A DNA stretch of 64,000 nt from Rhyzopertha dominica (taxonomy: Eukaryota; Arthropoda; Insecta; Coleoptera; Bostrichidae): assembly GCA_025024175.1 (NCBI GenBank), contig QCXZ01000003.1:54392023-54456022 (forward strand), in the 5' to 3' direction. The number at the start of each line of letters is the position of its first letter. Position 1 is the first letter of the stretch. The notes beneath the pieces were generated by a model. That model made no database searches. It was not told where the DNA came from and worked only from the letters and a program-made list of their open reading frames with translations. Below are positions 1 through 11,154 of the stretch, one piece after another. A program made the position numbers and the translations under genes.

Positions 1-184
1 TCAACGTGGAACATTGATATTCGTAGTTAGTGTCCATAATAAACTAACGTATTGGTCGGCATTTTAGGCAGTGGTATCCAGGGTCTATTTATTTGTAGAA
101 GCATTGGCAAGCGAAAATTACCTTAAAATATTAAGAGTTCCTGCACTGCTTTACCAAAATGAAAAAAAAATCCATCTCCTGATC

Positions 185-400
185 TCATCCCCCTTGACGA
201 CTTCTGATGGAGTTATTTAAAAGACAAAGTCAATTTGAATATACCAGATACTTGGACGAACTAGAGGATATGATTTGTAACCAAATAAGGGCAATTCCAG
301 ACGATATTCTGGTAAGGTTCTCCAGGAGTTTCACTGGCGGATGCGATACCGCCAAGAAATGCTTGGAGGTTACTTGAAACACACGGCGATTTTCATTTAT
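185..400 (+). pseudogene. DDE transposase C-terminal relic (mariner-like)
   Basis: Translating all three plus frames gives the C-terminal end of an insect DDE transposase of the IS630/Tc1/mariner type, spread over frames. First comes PLDDF-stop-WSYLKDKV, which matches the usual PLDFFLW..LK..VY block holding the third catalytic acidic residue. It is followed by DELEDMICNQIRAIPDD and then, after another frameshift, a piece like EFHWRMRYRQEMLGG. Only this tail is visible and nothing upstream of about position 150 reads as transposase. At least one stop and two frameshifts make it non-functional. It belongs to the same general class as the relics at 34.3 and 47.1-48.0 kb. Family assignment is from motif recognition only. 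Confidence 0.55.
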
Positions 401-2699
401 ATCTGACTGCTTAAATTATTCATTATTCATTAAACATATGTATAAAACCTAATCCAAAACTGTTTTTCTTTCAGTTTATTTTGAGATTGATTAAATTATC
501 CGGAAACTGATATTTAAACTTTTCGAGTGCGCATGGATTTCTTATTTCCTATTTTAAATTAAATACCTTATCTACAAGTACTTCAAAGGAATTCTATCTG
601 TTTCGTGTTCTCTTTCCCTTTATTACCTACATAGCATTTATACAACAAACCGGCTTTTTCACGTCATTAATCTACTGCTTACTGTGGCATCAGTGAACTA
701 TACATCATACAAAGATATGTGAACCTGTTCTGGTTATTTACTCGGGTACCATTACCCATGAGTTTCGTTGCTTTTTCATTTCGTCAGAAAGTAATACCGA
801 CTGAAAACCAACAGAATCTGACAACGTGTTAGATTTTCTTTCCTTGACAAGGAATCCAGCATACCTACAGGCTTATTACGTCTAAGTGGCAAGTCGAGCT
901 GGTGCCCTACATTGCAGCATTCCGCCAGATTTCACCAATGTGTTTTTCTGTAAAATTATAAAATTTAATATGTATTTATTTAATTTCTACTTCGTTCAAA
1001 CTTAAAAAACGCAAAAGCTGGTGAAAATGAACCTTATACGAACAAAACAGTTTTCGAAAAAGAAGTCGGGCTGATTATTTAAAGATTTTGAAGTACTGAA
1101 GTCAAAACTACAATCCATTTTTTTTATTCTTGACACATTTTGTATTATCACCATTTGTAAATTATATAAATCATTTCTTATGTAAGATTAATATTTCTAC
1201 ATTAAATTATTGTGGACTGAGCGTAAATGACAAGGACATTATGACAATGACAAACATAAGCGGACTCTGATTAGCTGATTAACTAAATAACTATAGTACT
1301 TCCCATTATTTTTACATTCAGTCAGTTTGGGCTGTTTTCTTTGATTGCCACGTCAAATTTTATTAGCTGTTGGCAACTGCAGACATATATCACAAATATT
1401 GATTCGCTGCATTACCTGAATCACCTTAGGCCCAAATATTAAATGAATAAATGTTCAAATATCAAAGGAAAGAATTGGTAACGCGGGTAGAACTTATTGA
1501 AAAGCAACATAATGGTATCTGTTGCGTGATATTGTATTTATAAGCTGCGTTATGATGTTCAACATTACAATACCAACTTTAAAACAATCGCCTTTAAGGG
1601 GTTACAAAGAGATGCCTGCACACCAAGAGGCAATTAAAATAGATAGGTGTGTATTCAAATTAGACGGAAACGGAAAGGACTCAGAGACTCAACAGTCGAC
1701 ACAGCACGATGCCATGTTCTACACGGTTAACAGCTAATCACACTAATAGCATTTTGTACAGGTTAACTCATGATGGATGTACTTCAAATGACAGCAAAGA
1801 AAAAACTACTACATGATTACAATGTTAGCTCAACAACCGCGCAACTGACTCTTTTTTCTTTTAAGGAGTACATCATATAAATTAACCACGTAGCAGACAA
1901 TTGCAGGAATATCAACGCCTTTTGCACTCTAGCGGAACTGGATGAGGAATTTTTACTGATCAAATCGATGAACGTGATTTATATATGACCAAAGGGTGTT
2001 AATTATTATTATCGATTAATCAAAATTATTTCCGAGTTAATCTACTATTGGTTCCATAAACGGTTGCAGTCTTATTTTTCCGTATGATAGAAGATAACAT
2101 CGAGCCAGAGGTGAATGATCTGGTTTCCGACCAACTGTACATATAAAATCAGATTTTCTATGTGTAAAGGCAAGGCAGGTATAGAAATTATCTATATATT
2201 TTCAAGTTAAAGTATTATTCTTAAAAGATTTACTTTGGTGTTATGACATTAATAATTCATTTAATTTTATTTCATCTATTTAGCTGATAGCATTTAAAAT
2301 ATAAAAAGTAGGATGCTTTTTATTTGTCGGTTTCATACAAGGCGTTGATCCTCTATAAGCTGAAATCTTACAAATAGAAAATCATGGGAAATATTAAATT
2401 TGATCTAAATTAAACATTATTTTCAACATAACAACTGTAGGATATAATACCTTTCAGCTTACTTGTGGTAAATTCAAATACTTTTATGTGAAAATCAATG
2501 CATACTTGTGCTTTCTTTTCTAAAAAGTCTATAAATACGGCAAACGTTTAGTTATAAGTAAAGGGTAGGTGGCGATGGTGGCCTTTTGATGATAAAGGAA
2601 TATAATATTTAAAGTACAAATTGAGCAAGAAAAATTTAGTTTAGAACAAAAACAGACAAAAAATCATCCAAAGTTGCGATCCATGAATTAACTGAATTA
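401..2699. other. gene-free AT-rich stretch
   Basis: No ORF here shows a recognisable domain, and the 71-codon ORF near 1.5-1.7 kb has no family signature. I see no RNA gene or clear repeat structure. Confidence 0.5.
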
Positions 2700-2993
2700 C
2701 TTCCACATCCAACGGATGGAAAGTATTGTATCGCGAAAAAAATTTTCAAAATTTTTTATTTGCTCATTCGCTTTAATATGGTCGAAAACGCAAAAAAACA
2801 AAATTTGAGCAAAAAATAATTTCTTGTCTGTGTGTCTGTGTCTGTGGTATTGTTTGTGGATACGATAACTTTCGAAAGACTTAATATATGAACTTGAAAT
2901 TTAGCAAACGTATAAATCTCAACTACCCAAAGCGACCTATTGTTTGTGGGGTAAGTGGGGTATCGGGAAGGGTGCGAAATTGAGGGGTAACTA
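2700..2993. repeat. dispersed ~290 bp repeat, copy 1
   Basis: This block starts with CTTCCACATCCAACGGATGG and contains GTATTGTATCGCGAAAAAAA, a TGTGTCTGTG microsatellite-like patch and GATAACTTTCGAAAGAC. It matches 20476-20757 in the same orientation at roughly 85% identity by eye, with small indels. It has no coding capacity. It is most likely a non-autonomous element or a conserved piece of a larger transposon; the family is unknown. Confidence 0.7.
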
Positions 2994-5322
2994 CCATTTT
3001 TGCAAATTTTTATTTTTTTTTCGTTTTAGTATGTGAATAGTAGTATAACTGCGAGTATTATTCATTCTTATAAATTTTCAGTACAGCAAACTGTTTAGAA
3101 GATATTAGCAAAAAAGCATCACTTAAATAAAACTGTTTTTCCTAAATATCTCCGAATATATTTAATATATTAAAAAAATGAATATATTATCAGATAGGAA
3201 ATAAAATATCTCACAAAAAGTGTCTTAGAAAATTCATTCAAAATTTTGACATTTTCGAAATATATCCAAAAATCCTATTTTGGACCCTGCTCGTACGATA
3301 TTTTTTAAATTTTGGTATCATATAGAAAATCAAATTTCTGTTCAGAAAGCACTCTTGTAATTTTTTTGTTAAGTTAACAATATTCGAGTTATTTAGAAAA
3401 AAAACGATTTTAAAATTTATATATTTCTGCTAATATCACGAGGACTGTTTGTCTTAGAAAAAATGCTCAAAACCTGATTACTAATTGTATAGTATAAGAA
3501 ATAAAATCGTAAATGTCATTTTGACAGTTGGATGTGGAAGTATTGATTCAATTTGCAGCGTTTTTTTAGATATTTTAAGATTAGGCAATAGCGAGAGTAC
3601 AGGTCAAGTAGCATTGACTCAAGTTCAAGAACAAGGAAATTATAATTTTTTTAAAATTGTACACAGACACGTTATTATCCGCCTTTAACGGGGCCTTATG
3701 AAGAAGGCCTTGTTAAGCGATTTCTTATTCAAGCGATAATAAAGATATTAAGAGTAATGCTCTTATGTTAATTGGCAGCTTACCTAAAATTTAACAAGAT
3801 CTAAGTGCTATAGCTTCTAAATTGACTGTTATGAATTCGTCTTCGAAATTAAAACGTTATACCTGTGCTGGATCGGAAACAATTTCCTGAAACATGCCGT
3901 GCAAACGCTCTAATTGGAATGCCAGCAAATGCAACTAAAATACATCAAGCCAAAATCCCGTTTGCTTATACAAATCCGCAAAAGCTTTATAATTTCAAAA
4001 CGATCACACTATCACAAAATTCTTATCAAAATTGTGTACAGCAGAAGTTTCTGTCGCAACCAATAGACCTAGACAAGATATTTCGTAAATGCGCAAGTTT
4101 TTGGCTCAATCTGGTAAAAACACACAACTATTTAATTAATAACATAACTTTTTTATCTATATCGCCAGCCCTAGAAGCTTAATAAATCCAGATTAAAGGT
4201 TCACAATACATTATTTTTACGATAAAACTGCAACAATACCTGTTCTTAAAAAATTGACACTAAAATAAGGTATATTTTTTTATTCGACTTAAGTGCTTTA
4301 TATATCTGACGGACTCAAGTAATGAGATGCACTTATAAATCAATTTAATGTTATAGTTGATATAGGTCAATTAGTATTAACTAGCCCACTTATTAAAATT
4401 AGAAATTATTCTTGGCATTACACAGTATCAACCTACAACAACCTAACTGAGGCTAAATTCTGAGATCTTTTGTATGCTGCACGTATTGTTAACATATTTT
4501 AATGCCGTGATGGGATACTTTTTATATTGGGTGCTCTAAAGCTCTGATTATACCACTGTTGACAAAGTATAGAATTTTCGAAAGTAATCAGCTTATAACG
4601 TAATATGCAACAAATTAGTTTGTTCACGTTTTAGTAGCTTTGAGTAAAATTCCATTTTTTTTCTATATTATTAACAGAAGTATAGCGGGGACTCAACTGC
4701 AAAAAATTAACCATACACTTGAATTTTTTTCTAGGTTATTAAACAGAACTTTTCTTTTTTTTTCAAATCAGTAGCGTAGACACATTTTTTTTTAAATTGG
4801 TAATACACAATGGACAAATTTAAAACAAAATAATTGTTTAACCTAGCGACCAAATAGATGGAATGAAAGTGATGTTCTATTAAACCTTAAAAATAATATG
4901 ATCTAACAAACCTAAATAAGTGCTTAAATTAGAAACTAAACTGTTTATTATAAAAATTTACAGTTTAATTCTGCCTTGAGGAGATAATTACCCCTTTACC
5001 CCGTCCGTATCTACTTCTTTTTGCGATAAAAAAGAGAGGCGTGGTTTTATAAATTTTGAATAGCATCTATTCATTGCTTTTTCGCAGTATAATTTTTGCA
5101 AAAGTTTTGTTGTTGTTAAATTTTGCACAATATCTTTGTCGAACATTTATTAGAATTACAAAATATAGTGAAGCTATTCCTATATTTCATTTCAACCTTA
5201 TGGATAATAGTACGGTTTCAGTAAATCACTCTGTATACTCACATGTAATGTTGGGAGTAGGTGAAGCTACAAAGTAATCGAAGGTCGAGAGAGCAGGTCC
5301 GTTTCTTTTTTTAGCTTATTCT
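2994..5322. other. gene-free AT-rich stretch
   Basis: The stretch is very AT-rich with poly-T runs. ORFs of 67, 105 and 73 codons (3485-3688, 3865-4182, 5056-5277) show no recognisable domain, signal peptide or splice context, so I do not call them genes. Confidence 0.45.
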
Positions 5323-5480
5323 GTCGTCAAGCCCAATAAACTTTCCGTCCATTACAGATATTGGAGTAATTTAATGGCAATTTGACCCCGATGGACGTAA
5401 TTAAATGGCGTAAGCCGGCGTCATGAGTTACGAGAAGATAAGAACAGTCAGCAAATGTATGCGACCATCCAATAAGGAAA
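5323..5480. promoter_or_regulatory. candidate conserved non-coding/enhancer block
   Basis: This non-coding block has higher GC than its surroundings. It contains CCCAATAAACTT, GTAATTTAATGG and GTAATTAAATGG, which are homeodomain-type cores, then GCCGGCGTCATGAG. No ORF spans it. A regulatory role is inference from composition and motifs only. Confidence 0.2.
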
Positions 5481-6522
5481 AGTATGTAGGTGTGCATGAA
5501 GATATGTATGCCCGTTTTAATTTAATGAGGCCAATATTGTTAAAGTGATCTACGTACATAAATACAACAAACCCCGGTGACAAATAAGCAAATCACGATA
5601 AAAGTTTCCCATTTACAGAACGCCATGTTATAGAGAAAGTTAATATTTTTTATATAACCACACAGTTATACTGGGGCACTTTCTAGTTATTCAGCTGTAA
5701 TGTAATGTTATAGCAGTAGAATATGTAGTTTCTCGACAAACTGTTAATCGAAAATTCCGTTGCACACTGTTCGTCGCTTGGAATAGTGTTAAAGTGATGA
5801 ATCCACAAGCTTCTTAAGGTTCCATGACAGACGTAAACGTGTTGTTCCAACCCTTTTTATTTCAGTTCATTTAGGGAAACACACGGTGATTTTTAAATCA
5901 TCGATGAATAATTTACAAAAACCAGAACTGCTCAAAAGTAGACGTCGCACTCACGTGGTAATGATCACTTAATATATATAATAGACGTCATTAAGTAGAC
6001 GTAGAAAAACGCTTTTATCGCGCCATAGATCAGTTTTTAAAAACTTAAACCTGCTGTGAACACTATGTCTACCTGTTAACTCAGTCAGATTGCCTGTTAG
6101 TTGCTATGGTTTAGTCCAGAGTAGACAATGGGTTAGCTTTGGAAAACTGTACTTACCTATACCTATATTTATGATTAACTGTTACACTGGTAAATTATTT
6201 TTCCATCCATTTATGCATTTGTTATGCTTGTACAATCAAAATAAGTCTTTTCTTTTTTATACATTTGATTTTATTATAGTAGAGCGTAAAGAAACTTTCT
6301 ACTTTTGTTTTAAATAAAATGTATGGCTACATCAATATATCAATAATTTTCGTATACCATATTAAAAGTCCGTTAGTTAATGACAAAAAAGCCATGGCTA
6401 TAGCGTCAAAAAATGCGTCAACTGACGACATTAACAGACCTTATCTGACGTCATCTAATAAAGTCGCTGGGCTGCAACATAAATTGTCATTTTTATATCG
6501 ATTTAACGTGATAATATTGGTC
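5481..6522. other. gene-free stretch upstream of the Copia insertion
   Basis: I see no gene. Short ORFs at 6090-6317 and 6319-6549 have no family signature, and the second runs into the Copia LTR, so it is a chance ORF. Confidence 0.45.
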
Positions 6523-6527
6523 AGTAT
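6523..6527. repeat. Copia target-site duplication, left
   Basis: AGTAT directly precedes the left LTR and is repeated exactly at 11036-11040, after the right LTR. A 5 bp duplication is normal for Ty1/copia integrase. Confidence 0.9.
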
Positions 6528-6731
6528 TGTTGAAGTAACTGTCATGTAGATGGTATTACTTTGAAGTGATTTATATTTCCAAACTTGCTTTATAAGTTAG
6601 AATAAAACTTTAGGAATATGTGACATTTTATTTTTAAGTTAAGTAAAAAAAATTATATTGACAACAACAACCATGATAAATTAAATTGACAAAATACTTG
6701 AATGTGAACATATATATTGGTAACTTCAACA
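6528..6731 (-). repeat. Copia 3' LTR
   Basis: 204 bp, identical to 10832-11035. On the minus strand it begins TGTTGAAGTT and ends with CTTCAACA. An AATAAA polyadenylation signal (minus) lies at 6627-6632. The gag-pol stop codon (TGA, 6726-6728) falls inside the first six bases of this LTR. Confidence 0.95.
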
Positions 6732-9700
6732 CCTTCCTCCATTCAATGTATTTGTCAGTCCCATAAAATTTCTTAACATCTGGAATCTTGGTCTGAATAA
6801 TGGCTTTGTCATCAAATCTGCGACTTGATTTTTAGTATTAACTTTCTTAATACTAATTTCATTGTCATTAACCAACTCTCGGATAAAGAAATGGCGAATT
6901 CTTATGTGTTTCGTGCGTCTGTGTAATTCAGGGTTTTGGGCTAACTTGATAGCGGCTTCATTGTCAACCATAATAATAGGAATATCTTCTAGTTGAATAA
7001 TTTGTTCGAATAATCTCTTTAACCAAACAAGTTCCCTTGCACCTTCACTAGCTGCAACAATTTCTGCTTCTGTGGTTGAGATAGCAACAGAAGACTGTCT
7101 TTGACTTCTCCATGATATGATTCCACCACCATATAAACATGCTACGCCTGAAGTTGAACGCCCAGTTTCTTCATCTCCACCATGGTCCGCATCTGTAAAG
7201 CATTCTAAATAACCTCTGTTGAGGTTTGGTTTATAAAATATACCAAAATCAATGGTGCCTTTAATGTATCTTAATATTCTCTTGATTTTTACATAATCCT
7301 TGTTACTAGGATTATCAAGTTTTCTTGAAACAACACTCACTGAGTAGGCTAAGTCTGGACGAGTACCAGACATCAAATACATTAATGCTCCAACAATTTC
7401 TCTGTAATTGAATCTTGCATCTTCAATTACTTGCTCTTCTTCAGTTTCTTTGGTGTCTTTGATAATGGGTGTTGAAACAGGTTTGCAGTCACTCATATCA
7501 ACCTTCGCAAGCAGTTTCTTTGCATAGGCTAACTGGCTAACTTTAACAACTCCATTCAAATCTGTTTGGATCTCCAACCCAAGAAAATAAGTAGCTGGTT
7601 TCACAGTTATCTTGAACTCCTTTCGCAGACACTCTAAAAACTCTATTTTCATGTTTTCATTGTTGGAAGCTAATAGACCATCGTCTACATACAATGATAA
7701 AACTAGCATGCCATCTTTTTGTTTCTTTAAGAAAACACATGGATCAGCGTCACTTGATTTGAAGTTATTTCTTTGAAGTACATTAACTATTCTTTCATTC
7801 CAACAGCGAGGAGCCTGCTTCAAACCATATATACTCTTTTTCAGAAGACAAACTTTGTTTGTTTTGTCTTCAAATCCTTCTGGTTGTCTCATGTAGATCT
7901 CTTCTTCAAGTGTTCCATACAAAAATGCAGTAGACACATCAAATTGAGTAAGTGTCATTCTTTCACTAGCAGCAATACTTATAACAGCTCTTACTGAAGC
8001 TAATTTTGCAACTGGACTAAAAGTTTGATCATAGTCTTCGCCCATTCTTTGCGAAAAACCTTTGACGACTAATCTGGCCTTATATTTTTGAATTGAACCA
8101 TCTGGATTAGTTTTTATCTTATAAACCCACTTGCAAGGAATTGCTTTTCTTCCTGGTGGCAATTTTTCAAGAACCCATGTTCCGTTTTCTTTGTGCGATT
8201 GCATTTCATTTTTCATTGCTGCAATCCATTCCTCTTTGTCACCACTTTGTATGGCTTCCTTATAAGTAGTTGGTTCTTTCAATTCAAGAATATTTACAGC
8301 AACCTCCATCGCAAAATCTTCAAACCTAGCTGGTTTTCTTAAAATTGCTCTATCTCGTAATGTTATTCCAGTATCTTGTTTATTTTCTGGACTATAGAAA
8401 TCTGAATCAATGCTTTCTGCATCCTCATCAGCATTTTCTTCTTGCATTTGTTCCACTTCTTGACTTTTTGTAGAATCCAAGTTTTCTTTGTTATCTACAT
8501 TATTCTCCGAAGTCATAGATAAACTTTTGGTAAAATTTTCATCTACAACTACCTCAGGTACTGAAAATGGTTTTTCATTAAAGATCACGTCTCTAGATCT
8601 AATTACATCCCTTCTGTCTTGACACCATATACGATAACCGTCATCTCCATCATATCCAACCAATATGCCCTTTATAGCTTTTTTATCAAGCTTCCTTCTA
8701 TTTTGCTTTGGAATGTGAGGATAACATGTACTACCAATAACTCTCATATGTGTCAATTTGGGTTTCTTCCCATACCATACTTCATAAGGACATTTATCGC
8801 TTACACCTGAAATGCTTGACCTATTCAAGATGTATGCAGCTGTATTAATCATTTCAGCCCATAGACTCTGTGGCAATCCATCTCTTGCATGCATTATCGC
8901 TCTAGCAGTTTCCACAATAGTTCTATTGTCTCGTTCTGCACAACCATTCTGTTGAGGCGAATAAGGCATTGTGAGTCGATGACGAATACCATACTGGTTT
9001 AGAGTTTTCTTGACTTGTTGGCTAAGGAATTCTCCTCCATTGTCAGTCAAAAGCTCTTTAACTGTATGTCCATCTACTTGAATCTCGGCCAAAACTGTTT
9101 TTAAATGCTTTTCTACTTCTGATTTTTCCTTCATGAAGTAAACATATCGAAATCTACTAAAATCATCTTTGAAAAGAACATAGTATTGATATCCTCTCTG
9201 AGATTTCTCAAAAGGTCCACATACGTCGGAATGTAACAGCTCTCCTGGTACTTTAGCTCTTTCTCGTGTACCAAATTTCAAGACATGCGCCTTTCCGTAA
9301 ACACACCCTTCGCATAATTCACTATCAAGTGGTACTTCAATATTAAGTTCTTTCTTCAAAATCTTCTTAATATGTCTCTTGTTTTGATGACCCAATCTTT
9401 CGTGATATAATTGTAACAAATTTATATTTTCCATATGGTTTACCTCAGGTTTGTTATCAGATAAAACATTTTTAAGGGATAATATGAAAAGACCACCATG
9501 CCTACTTCGATTTCCCACTAAAACTATCTGTCCTTCTACTTGCAGGTAACATACTTCAGTATATGAAATAAACTTGCTACTTGAATGTCGATCTTGGGCC
9601 GATAAGACAGAGAACAAATTCTTATTAATTTTAGGAACGTACCATACATCAATTAAGTCTAATTCATAGGTTTTCCCATCAACAACTGATTTTACCGTTA

Positions 9701-10718
9701 CGATTCCTTTTCCTAAAGCTCGAATTACATCACCATTAGCTGTCGTCACTGCATGCTCGTCATGAAATGCTTCGTAGGTTTTAAATAAATCTTTTCTATT
9801 GCAAATATGGTTAGTTGCACCATTATCTACGTACCAATCATCTTCATCGACTGTAGCCAGCAGAACTGATGATGAGATCGCCAAAAGTGAAACATTATTC
9901 GACTTGGAACTGGACTTTTCCGGTTTATTATCAGCTTTCCATTTAAAACACTGTTTCATTTTATGACCGGGTTTCTTACAATAATTACAAACTAACTTCT
10001 TTTTTCTATTTGTACATTTATCAAATTTCTTTTCATTTACTGCAAGAATTTCCTGATGACATTCTTTCTTTTCTAATAAAGCTTTTTCAAAAGCACACAA
10101 TTGACTAGTCAAATTATCTATGGTTCTTTCTGATTTTACCATCAACGACCAACTTGACTTAAAAGAAAAATATTCATCCGGTAAAGTTCCCAGTATCTTA
10201 CAGATTAAAAGCAAATCTGGTAAATCGCAATTACATTTTTTACCAGTAGCAACTTTATCTTTGGACATCTCAATCTGCAACTCACTCCACAAGTTTTTCA
10301 GCTTTGAAATGTGTGTCGCCATATCACTAAAATCTTCATTTTTGTAACGGAAAAACTCCATACACAAATCATAAGTCTTCTCCTCACTTGCTCCGTCGTA
10401 CAATCTATGAAGCTCTAGCCACATTTCTCTCGCAGTAGTAAATCTCATTACTCTTTGTAAAGTATCTTGCGACATATTTAAAGTAAGCAACAGTAACACA
10501 TTGCTATCTATCTGAGTAAAGGTAGCTAAATTTTTATCGTATATATCTTTCTGTTCTTTTGTGCTTCCAGTAGGTAATGGCGAAGGACATTTTAATTTGC
10601 CTTCAAGCAACGCACTTCCTCCCTGGACACAACGCAGAAGGATGTTAAACTTGAATTTCCATGTAGACCAGTTTGACTTGCCTTCCAAAAGACCAATCTG
10701 GATCTTACTAGCGTCCAT
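6726..10718 (-). CDS. Copia gag-pol polyprotein
   Basis: This single ORF encodes the Gag-protease-integrase-RT-RNase H polyprotein that makes the virus-like particle and copies and inserts the element. I start it at the Met of MDASKIQIGLLEG, which lines up with the usual Copia N terminus. An in-frame Met 23 codons upstream (10787) lies 33 nt from the PBS and would extend it to 1353 aa. In 1353-aa numbering: zinc knuckle C267-C270-H275-C280; protease D321 (DNGAT instead of the usual DSG); integrase zinc site H462/H467/C492/C495; DD35E triad D521, D582, E618; RT core with YVDD at 1033-1036; RNase H with D1199, E1240/E1242 and D1275, then the C-terminal HIRIRHFFIREL block. No stop or frameshift is present. 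Domain order PR-IN-RT-RH is diagnostic of Ty1/Copia. Confidence 0.95.
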   Translation of the reverse strand: MDASKIQIGLLEGKSNWSTWKFKFNILLRCVQGGSALLEGKLKCPSPLPTGSTKEQKDIYDKNLATFTQIDSNVLLLLTLNMSQDTLQRVMRFTTAREMWLELHRLYDGASEEKTYDLCMEFFRYKNEDFSDMATHISKLKNLWSELQIEMSKDKVATGKKCNCDLPDLLLICKILGTLPDEYFSFKSSWSLMVKSERTIDNLTSQLCAFEKALLEKKECHQEILAVNEKKFDKCTNRKKKLVCNYCKKPGHKMKQCFKWKADNKPEKSSSKSNNVSLLAISSSVLLATVDEDDWYVDNGATNHICNRKDLFKTYEAFHDEHAVTTANGDVIRALGKGIVTVKSVVDGKTYELDLIDVWYVPKINKNLFSVLSAQDRHSSSKFISYTEVCYLQVEGQIVLVGNRSRHGGLFILSLKNVLSDNKPEVNHMENINLLQLYHERLGHQNKRHIKKILKKELNIEVPLDSELCEGCVYGKAHVLKFGTRERAKVPGELLHSDVCGPFEKSQRGYQYYVLFKDDFSRFRYVYFMKEKSEVEKHLKTVLAEIQVDGHTVKELLTDNGGEFLSQQVKKTLNQYGIRHRLTMPYSPQQNGCAERDNRTIVETARAIMHARDGLPQSLWAEMINTAAYILNRSSISGVSDKCPYEVWYGKKPKLTHMRVIGSTCYPHIPKQNRRKLDKKAIKGILVGYDGDDGYRIWCQDRRDVIRSRDVIFNEKPFSVPEVVVDENFTKSLSMTSENNVDNKENLDSTKSQEVEQMQEENADEDAESIDSDFYSPENKQDTGITLRDRAILRKPARFEDFAMEVAVNILELKEPTTYKEAIQSGDKEEWIAAMKNEMQSHKENGTWVLEKLPPGRKAIPCKWVYKIKTNPDGSIQKYKARLVVKGFSQRMGEDYDQTFSPVAKLASVRAVISIAASERMTLTQFDVSTAFLYGTLEEEIYMRQPEGFEDKTNKVCLLKKSIYGLKQAPRCWNERIVNVLQRNNFKSSDADPCVFLKKQKDGMLVLSLYVDDGLLASNNENMKIEFLECLRKEFKITVKPATYFLGLEIQTDLNGVVKVSQLAYAKKLLAKVDMSDCKPVSTPIIKDTKETEEEQVIEDARFNYREIVGALMYLMSGTRPDLAYSVSVVSRKLDNPSNKDYVKIKRILRYIKGTIDFGIFYKPNLNRGYLECFTDADHGGDEETGRSTSGVACLYGGGIISWRSQRQSSVAISTTEAEIVAASEGARELVWLKRLFEQIIQLEDIPIIMVDNEAAIKLAQNPELHRRTKHIRIRHFFIRELVNDNEISIKKVNTKNQVADLMTKPLFRPRFQMLRNFMGLTNTLNGGRC
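6732..6740 (-). other. Copia polypurine tract
   Basis: GGAGGAAGG on the minus strand abuts the 3' LTR. It is the expected primer site for plus-strand DNA synthesis and also encodes the last residues of the ORF. Confidence 0.8.
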
Positions 10719-10819
10719 TTTACTCAATAGCTTCTTAAATAGTCGTATATAAAGCAACTTGAAAATTAGAACTCTTTTGACAAGCAATCACAAAATTCTT
10801 CAAAGGAACCACGAACCAC

Positions 10820-10831
10820 GCTCTGCTACCA
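10820..10831 (-). other. Copia primer-binding site, initiator tRNA-Met
   Basis: The minus strand reads TGGTAGCAGAGC immediately after the 5' LTR. That is complementary to the 3' end of eukaryotic initiator tRNA-Met, including CCA. There is no spacer between LTR and PBS. Confidence 0.85.
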
Positions 10832-11035
10832 TGTTGAAGTAACTGTCATGTAGATGGTATTACTTTGAAGTGATTTATATTTCCAAACTTGCTTTATAAG
10901 TTAGAATAAAACTTTAGGAATATGTGACATTTTATTTTTAAGTTAAGTAAAAAAAATTATATTGACAACAACAACCATGATAAATTAAATTGACAAAATA
11001 CTTGAATGTGAACATATATATTGGTAACTTCAACA
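10832..11035 (-). repeat. Copia 5' LTR
   Basis: 204 bp, identical to 6528-6731. In the element's orientation it would carry the promoter and transcription start. Confidence 0.95.
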
Positions 11036-11040
11036 AGTAT
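11036..11040. repeat. Copia target-site duplication, right
   Basis: AGTAT, the second copy of the 5 bp duplication at 6523-6527. Confidence 0.9.
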
Positions 11041-11154
11041 AACGTAATGAATGACTAACATAAGTCATAAAGACGTGACTCTGCTGGCTGTGAATTAATC
11101 TCATTTAAATCTTCGTCAACAAAGATATTGTCAGATTGAAAATATATTTTACTA

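Larger units (their letters stand above)
6528..11035 (-). mobile_element. complete Ty1/Copia LTR retrotransposon
   Basis: A 4508 bp element on the minus strand. It has 204 bp LTRs at both ends (TG...CA, with near-perfect short inverted ends TGTTGAAG/CTTCAACA), a 5 bp target duplication AGTAT, an initiator-tRNA primer-binding site next to the 5' LTR, a GGAGGAAGG polypurine tract next to the 3' LTR, and one uninterrupted gag-pol ORF. The two LTRs look identical base for base, so insertion was recent. Every part needed for autonomous retrotransposition is present. It contrasts sharply with the decayed elements around it. Confidence 0.97.

Noticed and set aside
3865..4182. 105-codon plus ORF
   Set aside because: No domain, no homologous motif, AT-rich surroundings; could be chance.
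7773..10752. Plus-strand ORFs within 7773-10752
   Set aside because: All are antisense shadows of the Copia gag-pol gene.
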